A DNA stretch of 12,580 bases. Source: Sedimenticola sp. GTDB taxonomy: Bacteria; Pseudomonadota; Gammaproteobacteria; Chromatiales; Chromatiaceae. Shown in pieces: positions 8,996 to 12,580 of this stretch. Under the pieces are notes generated by a model that was not told the origin of the DNA, did not search any database, and was given only the letters and a program-made list of their open reading frames with translations. Position 1 is the first letter of the stretch; the number at the start of each line of letters is the position of its first letter. The translations under genes were made by a program, and so were the position numbers. The stretch lies in NCBI GenBank assembly GCA_027041035.1, contig JALULB010000005.1, positions 1 through 12,580 of the forward strand, written 5' to 3'.

Positions 8996-10000
8996 ATGCG
9001 CATACAAGCTAAGGAACTACGCTGCAAGACGCGTGAATCTCTAGAGAAAGTCATTCCTCTTCCTGCACCCTATGTTGTATATATCGACCCGACAAATGCT
9101 TGTAACTTTCGTTGTGCATTCTGCCCAACTAGTGATAAGCAGTTGCTCGCGGATGTTGGGCGAGATACCCGTATGATGCGTTATGAGACATTTACTCGTG
9201 TCGTGGATGAATTGAAGGCGTTTGATGTCCAATTTCGCCTGATCAATTTGTACAAAGATGGCGAGCCATTGTTGAATAAGCGATTTATTGATATGGTCAA
9301 GTATTTGCGGGACGCGGGTATTACTGATCGTATCTGGACAAAAACTAATGGTGCCTTGCTTGATCCGCGGCTTAATCAGCAGTTAGCTGATTCTGGGCTG
9401 AATCATATTTGTATCTCGGTTGAGGCTGTTGACAAAAAAGGTTATAAGCGTATCGCGGATGTGGATATCGATTATCAGAAGTTTCGTGATAATGTGAGTG
9501 ATCTATATCAGCGCAGTGGAAACTGTGAAATATATATAAAGATCGCCGATAGCGGGTTAAGTAAAGAACAGATTGAAAAATTTTACGCGGATTTTGAAGG
9601 GATTAGCGATAAGATTGCGGTAGAAAAATTGATGGGTTGGTCGAATTCGGACGCCAAAGATTTTACACTTGGCACCGATCCTGATACCTACGATGGGGGG
9701 GTGTTCGAGGATAAGCAGGTTTGTGCCTACCCCTTTTACGTGCTTGCTGTGAATGCTACTGGATTGGTATCCGTATGCGGAAACGATTGGTCACAAAAAG
9801 CGCTAGCTGGCGACAATCGTAAAATGACGCTAAAAGAGATATGGAACGGCGAGCAATTATATCAGCTACGCAGGGATCATCTACAGTTGGATCGATCAAA
9901 GGTCGCCGCTTGCGCTGATTGCTACTATCTGAAGATAGTGCCAGACAATATCGATTCATATCGACTAAAGATTCTCGATAAGATCAGTAAAGGTAGGTAG
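8996..10000 (+). CDS. Radical SAM enzyme with twitch/SPASM-like auxiliary cysteine region
   Basis: A 334-residue radical SAM protein. The C-x3-C-x2-C motif that holds the SAM-binding [4Fe-4S] cluster is C36-C40-C43 (TNACNFRCAFCP). Near the C-terminus lie C243-x12-G-x4-C261 and C306-x2-C309, the first half of a SPASM pattern; the later C-x5-C-x3-C part is missing, so a single auxiliary cluster, as in twitch domains, is likely. Such enzymes abstract hydrogen atoms from substrates; in sugar pathways they catalyse dehydrogenation, deoxygenation or epimerisation at otherwise unreactive carbons. The substrate here is unknown and presumably a CDP- or lipid-linked sugar. ATG 8996 is chosen over an earlier in-frame TTG at 8975 because GAGG at 8984-8987 precedes it and the earlier start would overlap the SDR gene. 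A G7 run lies at 9695-9701. The gene is AT-rich relative to rfbG and rfbH. Confidence 0.88.
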   Translation: MRIQAKELRCKTRESLEKVIPLPAPYVVYIDPTNACNFRCAFCPTSDKQLLADVGRDTRMMRYETFTRVVDELKAFDVQFRLINLYKDGEPLLNKRFIDMVKYLRDAGITDRIWTKTNGALLDPRLNQQLADSGLNHICISVEAVDKKGYKRIADVDIDYQKFRDNVSDLYQRSGNCEIYIKIADSGLSKEQIEKFYADFEGISDKIAVEKLMGWSNSDAKDFTLGTDPDTYDGGVFEDKQVCAYPFYVLAVNATGLVSVCGNDWSQKALAGDNRKMTLKEIWNGEQLYQLRRDHLQLDRSKVAACADCYYLKIVPDNIDSYRLKILDKISKGR

Positions 10001-10001
10001 C

Positions 10002-10967
10002 ATGCCAAATTCCCGTAAGAAAATTAGCGTATTGACGGCCTGTTTCAATGAAGAGGAGAATATTTTTGAGATATATTCTCAGGTTAAGGAGCAGTTCGAT
10101 AAGTTGCCGCAGTATGATTATGAACACGTTTTTATCGACAACGATTCTGGTGATGGGACAGTGGATATTTTGCGGGATATTGCTGCAAATGATTCGGCGG
10201 TGAGAGTGATTGTCAATTCGCGTAATTTTGGGCATGTGAGATCGCCGTATCATGGGATATTGCAATGTCGCGGAGAAGCGGTTATCTACATCGTTGCGGA
10301 TTTGCAAGATCCACCAGAGATGATACCTCGATTTCTAGAGAAATGGGAGGAGGGTTACAAGATAGTTATTGGTGTCAAGGAAGGTAGCGAAGAGAATTAT
10401 TTGATGTATAGGATCCGTTCATTGTATTACGATATCCTGGAGCGTATCTCTGAGGTTGATCAGATAAAAAATTACACGTGTTTTGGGCTATATGACCAAT
10501 CATTTGTCGCTCTGTTGCGTACCTTGGATGATCCCTACCCCTATCTTCGCGGCCAGGTAGCAGAGTTTGGGTTCAATCGATATGCCGTTCCCTATAAACA
10601 GCCTCGGCGTAAGGCTGGAGAAACAAAAAATAATTTTTATACACTATACGATATGGCAATGAATGGTTTTGTTAATCATTCGAAAGTGCCGTTGCGATTG
10701 GCAGGGCTGGTCGGGTTTATTAGTGCTGGAGTAAGTTTTCTTACAGGGTTTTTTTATTTAATCTACAAGCTCATGTTCTGGGATGAATTTGACCTTGGTA
10801 TCGCACCAATGGTAATAGGGTTTTTCTTTTTCTCGTCGATCCAGTTGATCTTTATTGGCATGATAGGAGAGTATGTTGGCGCTGTGTACACCCAAGTTAA
10901 AAAGCGGCCGTTGGTGATTGAACGTGAGCGCATCAATTTTGATAAAGATCGAGAGGACGAAAGTTGA
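10002..10967 (+). CDS. Family 2 glycosyltransferase, DPM1/GtrB/ArnC-like polyprenyl-phosphate sugar synthase
   Basis: A 321-residue GT-A fold enzyme with two C-terminal membrane segments (about residues 227-260 and 264-295). The N-terminal half has the family start SVLTACFNEEENI, the IDNDSGDGT loop and the acidic ADLQDPPEM motif typical of dolichol/undecaprenyl-phosphate glycosyltransferases. These move a sugar from a nucleotide donor to polyprenyl phosphate on the inner face of the membrane. Here the donor is plausibly the CDP-sugar made by the cluster, though known GtrB and ArnC enzymes use UDP-sugars, so that is a guess. A GtrA-family gene lies one gene downstream, as is common for this type. 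It starts one base after the radical SAM stop, with an AAAGG-AGG-like region just upstream, and ends overlapping the rfbF start by 4 bases. It is strongly AT-rich: 13 G/C of 60 in 10621-10680. Confidence 0.92.
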   Translation: MPNSRKKISVLTACFNEEENIFEIYSQVKEQFDKLPQYDYEHVFIDNDSGDGTVDILRDIAANDSAVRVIVNSRNFGHVRSPYHGILQCRGEAVIYIVADLQDPPEMIPRFLEKWEEGYKIVIGVKEGSEENYLMYRIRSLYYDILERISEVDQIKNYTCFGLYDQSFVALLRTLDDPYPYLRGQVAEFGFNRYAVPYKQPRRKAGETKNNFYTLYDMAMNGFVNHSKVPLRLAGLVGFISAGVSFLTGFFYLIYKLMFWDEFDLGIAPMVIGFFFFSSIQLIFIGMIGEYVGAVYTQVKKRPLVIERERINFDKDREDES

Positions 10968-11737
10968 CTAAGGCTGTCATCCTTGCCGGCGGACTTGGCA
11001 CCCGGTTGTCGGAAGAAACGCATCTCAAGCCCAAACCGATGGTCGAGATCGGTGGGCGCCCCATTTTGTGGCACATCATGAAGATCTATGCGGCTCACGG
11101 AATCAACGAGTTCATCATATGTACCGGCTACAAGGGCTATATAGTAAAGGAATACTTCGCGAACTATCCCTTGCATATGTCCGATGTCACCTTTGATTTT
11201 TCCAAGGACAGCGTCGAAGTACATCAGCGTTATGCCGAGCCTTGGCGGATAACGTTGGTCGATACCGGTATGGATTCGCAGACCGGAGGACGCTTGGGCC
11301 GGGTCAGGGAGTATATTGGCAACGAGGATTTTTGCTTTACCTATGGTGATGGCGTTGCTGATATCGACGTGAGTAAGCTGATCGGTTTTCATCGCGCGCA
11401 TGGCGCGCGAGCGACTGTTACCGGGGTCCAACCGCAAAGCCGTTTTGGTACGCTGGAATTCGATGGCGACAAGGTGACGCAGTTCGAGGAAAAGCCGCCT
11501 GGAGAAGCAGGTTGGATCAATGGCGGTTTCTTTGTGCTTTCTCCCAAGGTACTGGATCTGATCGATGGAGATCAAACCATATGGGAGTCGGGTCCGCTAC
11601 AGCGCTTGGTCGCCGACGAGCAGCTTCGAATTTTCAAGCACAAGGGTTTCTGGAGACCTATGGATACACTGCGCGACAAGCATCATCTTGAAGCATTGTG
11701 GCAAACCGGGGAGGCGCCATGGAAGTGCTGGAGCTAG
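10964..11737 (+). CDS. rfbF: Glucose-1-phosphate cytidylyltransferase
   Basis: Makes CDP-glucose from CTP and glucose-1-phosphate, the first step of the CDP-3,6-dideoxyhexose route (rfbF/ddhA). The 257-residue product has the same length as the enterobacterial enzyme and aligns throughout: LAGGLGTRLSEET with the nucleotide-binding loop, KPKPMVEIGGRPILWHIM, GYKGYIVKEYFANY, LVDTGMDSQTGGRL, FTYGDGVAD, FEEKP, INGGFF and the closing APWKCW. The start is TTG at 10964, giving MTKAVILAGG, which matches the family N-terminus; no ATG is available nearby. TTG overlaps the GT2 stop (TTGA), and GAGAGG at 10951-10956 may serve as ribosome binding site. In Salmonella and Yersinia this gene is next to rfbG and rfbH; here it is placed after seven other genes, at the edge of a sharp rise in GC content (36 of 60 in 10981-11040). 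Confidence 0.96.
   Translation: MTKAVILAGGLGTRLSEETHLKPKPMVEIGGRPILWHIMKIYAAHGINEFIICTGYKGYIVKEYFANYPLHMSDVTFDFSKDSVEVHQRYAEPWRITLVDTGMDSQTGGRLGRVREYIGNEDFCFTYGDGVADIDVSKLIGFHRAHGARATVTGVQPQSRFGTLEFDGDKVTQFEEKPPGEAGWINGGFFVLSPKVLDLIDGDQTIWESGPLQRLVADEQLRIFKHKGFWRPMDTLRDKHHLEALWQTGEAPWKCWS
11708..11714 (+). promoter_or_regulatory. Ribosome binding site for the GtrA-family gene
   Basis: GGGGAGG is 4 bases before the ATG at 11719, inside the end of rfbF. It favours this start over an in-frame TTG at 11698 and explains the 19-base overlap between the two genes. Confidence 0.7.
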
Positions 11738-12135
11738 CTGACGATATACAGCCCGTGAAATGGCATATCGAGTTTCTGCGCTACGGCTTTGCCAGTGCCT
11801 TGGCGTTGTTGGTGGATGCTGGCAGTCTGTACTTAATCACGGAGTACCTTGGCGTCGATTACCTGTTGTCGGCGGCGATCGGGTTCTTGCTCGGCATGGT
11901 GACGATCTACGTATTGAGTATCCGCTGGGTGTTTGCCAGGCGGACGCTGGAGGACCAGCATAGGGAGATCGTGCTATTCGTGCTGATCGGCCTGGTCGGT
12001 ATGGCGATCAATGAGGCGGGGATGTACGTCTTTACCGAGATGGCTGGGTTTCACTACATGGTTTCAAAGTTGTTTATTACCGGTGTGGTTTTCCTGTGGA
12101 ATTTTGGTATCCGCAAATGGTTGTTGTTTAGATGA
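11719..12135 (+). CDS. GtrA-family membrane protein, likely lipid-linked sugar flippase component
   Basis: A small integral membrane protein of 138 residues with four predicted membrane helices, the normal GtrA size and layout. It shows the family start EFLRYGFASALALLVDAGS, an arginine-rich cytoplasmic turn (IRWVFARR) between helices 2 and 3, and the closing NFGIRKWLLFR. GtrA proteins are thought to move polyprenyl-phosphate-linked sugars across the inner membrane for use by an outer-facing glycosyltransferase. The GT2 gene one position upstream is the natural partner that would make the lipid-linked sugar, and the membrane protein at the left end of the window could be the acceptor enzyme; both pairings are inference. 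The stop is followed 12 bases later by the next gene. Confidence 0.9.
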   Translation: MEVLELADDIQPVKWHIEFLRYGFASALALLVDAGSLYLITEYLGVDYLLSAAIGFLLGMVTIYVLSIRWVFARRTLEDQHREIVLFVLIGLVGMAINEAGMYVFTEMAGFHYMVSKLFITGVVFLWNFGIRKWLLFR

Positions 12136-12147
12136 AGTTGAACGCTT

Positions 12148-12580
12148 ATGAGTAAAGAAAATCCCGTGGCGGTTATCATTGGCGCCGGCCCCGCTGGGCT
12201 GACCGCGGCATGGGAGTTGCTGCGGCGGACCGATGTTAAACCGCTGGTCTTCGAGATGACCCAGGATACCGGGGGTATCTCGAAGACGGTCAACTACAAG
12301 GGCAATCGTATCGACATCGGAGGGCACCGGTTCTTTTCAAAGTCGGATCGGGTGATGGATTGGTGGCTGGATGTACTACCGGTCGAAGCGGGTGATCAGA
12401 CGGCCCAACTGGATATCCATTACCAGGGTAAGCAACGCCAGCTGGATCTGGACGATCAGCGACCCGATCCCGAGAAAACCGACGAGGTTTTCTTGATTCG
12501 CCAGCGCTTGTCGCGGATTTTTTATCTACGGCGTTTCTTCGATTACCCGCTGTCGCTGAGTTTGACGACATTGCGTAACC
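12148..12580 (+). CDS. FAD-dependent oxidoreductase, UDP-galactopyranose mutase/protoporphyrinogen oxidase-like (3' partial)
   Basis: Only the first 144 codons are in the window, open to the right edge. The N-terminus has the dinucleotide-binding motif G12-A-G-P-A-G17 ([16 protein letters not shown]), an acidic residue E36 at the end of the second strand that would bind the FAD ribose, and [12 protein letters not shown], a flavin-contacting segment typical of the amine oxidase/UDP-galactopyranose mutase-like proteins in polysaccharide clusters. The family includes isomerases and oxidases; which reaction this one catalyses cannot be said from the fragment. The start ATG 12148 has only a weak upstream site (GAAG at 12134-12137). 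Its GC content is back to the high level seen at the left of the window. Confidence 0.85.
   Translation, partial: MSKENPVAVIIGAGPAGLTAAWELLRRTDVKPLVFEMTQDTGGISKTVNYKGNRIDIGGHRFFSKSDRVMDWWLDVLPVEAGDQTAQLDIHYQGKQRQLDLDDQRPDPEKTDEVFLIRQRLSRIFYLRRFFDYPLSLSLTTLRN

Noticed and set aside
11393..11409. Perfect GC inverted repeat (CGCGCGC-ATG-type loop-GCGCGCG) as a possible terminator
   Set aside because: It lies inside rfbF, encodes ordinary residues (RAHGAR), and is not followed by a T run.
10763..11575. Minus-strand open frame of 270 codons across the GT2/rfbF junction
   Set aside because: It runs antisense through two well-supported genes and shows no domain of its own.
12132..12155. Tiny open frame (ATG to TAA, seven codons) ahead of the FAD enzyme gene
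   Set aside because: It overlaps the GtrA stop and the next start, has no ribosome binding site of note, and is most likely chance, though a minor coupling role cannot be excluded.

Overview
The window is one uninterrupted, plus-strand gene cluster for making and attaching an unusual deoxysugar of a surface polysaccharide (O-antigen/LPS type). Eleven genes lie head to tail. Most junctions are overlaps (ATGA, TAATG, TTGA) or gaps of 1-12 bases, so the stretch reads as part of a single operon. The first and last genes run off the ends. No stretch over 300 bases lacks a gene, and I see no promoter, terminator, tRNA, mobile element or CRISPR array. The GC-rich background, the CDP-hexose enzymes and the GtrA/GT2 pair suggest a Gram-negative bacterium, probably a proteobacterium; the genus cannot be told from this sequence.

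Layout: (1) 3-1631, the end of a large polytopic membrane protein, possibly a GT-C type glycosyltransferase. (2) 1624-2706, CDP-glucose 4,6-dehydratase (rfbG/ddhB). (3) 2703-4256, the PMP/[2Fe-2S] 3-dehydrase RfbH/DdhC with an extra N-terminal domain of about 82 residues that resembles PemK/MazF. (4) 4253-6055, a ThDP-dependent acetolactate-synthase-like enzyme, comparable in context to YerE. (5) 6068-7171, a NeuB-family (PEP-condensing) synthase with a SAF-like tail. (6) 7174-8232, an extended SDR epimerase/reductase. (7) 8232-8990, a classical SDR similar to KduD. (8) 8996-10000, a radical SAM enzyme with a short, twitch-like auxiliary cysteine region. (9) 10002-10967, a DPM1/GtrB-like polyprenyl-phosphate glycosyltransferase. 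(10) 10964-11737, glucose-1-phosphate cytidylyltransferase (rfbF/ddhA). (11) 11719-12135, a GtrA-family membrane protein. (12) 12148-end, the start of an FAD-dependent oxidoreductase related to UDP-galactopyranose mutase/protoporphyrinogen oxidase (so twelve genes counting both partial ones).

How they may work together: RfbF, RfbG and RfbH take glucose-1-phosphate to a CDP-3,6-dideoxy-4-keto-hexose-type intermediate. In the yersiniose pathway a ThDP enzyme then adds a two-carbon acetyl unit at C4. Here a NeuB homologue, two SDRs and a radical SAM enzyme follow, so the product may be a branched or chain-extended CDP-sugar that is not one of the standard ones. GT2, GtrA and the left-edge membrane protein could form a GtrB/GtrA/GT-C style route: load the sugar on a lipid phosphate, flip it, and attach it outside. 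The usual reductase partner of RfbH (DdhD/E3) and a CMP-nonulosonate synthetase are both missing from the window.

Base composition is uneven. The two ends are GC-rich, while the block from about 6070 to 10965 is clearly richer in A+T, and the change at the GT2/rfbF junction is sharp. This, together with the separation of rfbF from rfbG-rfbH, suggests a mosaic cluster.
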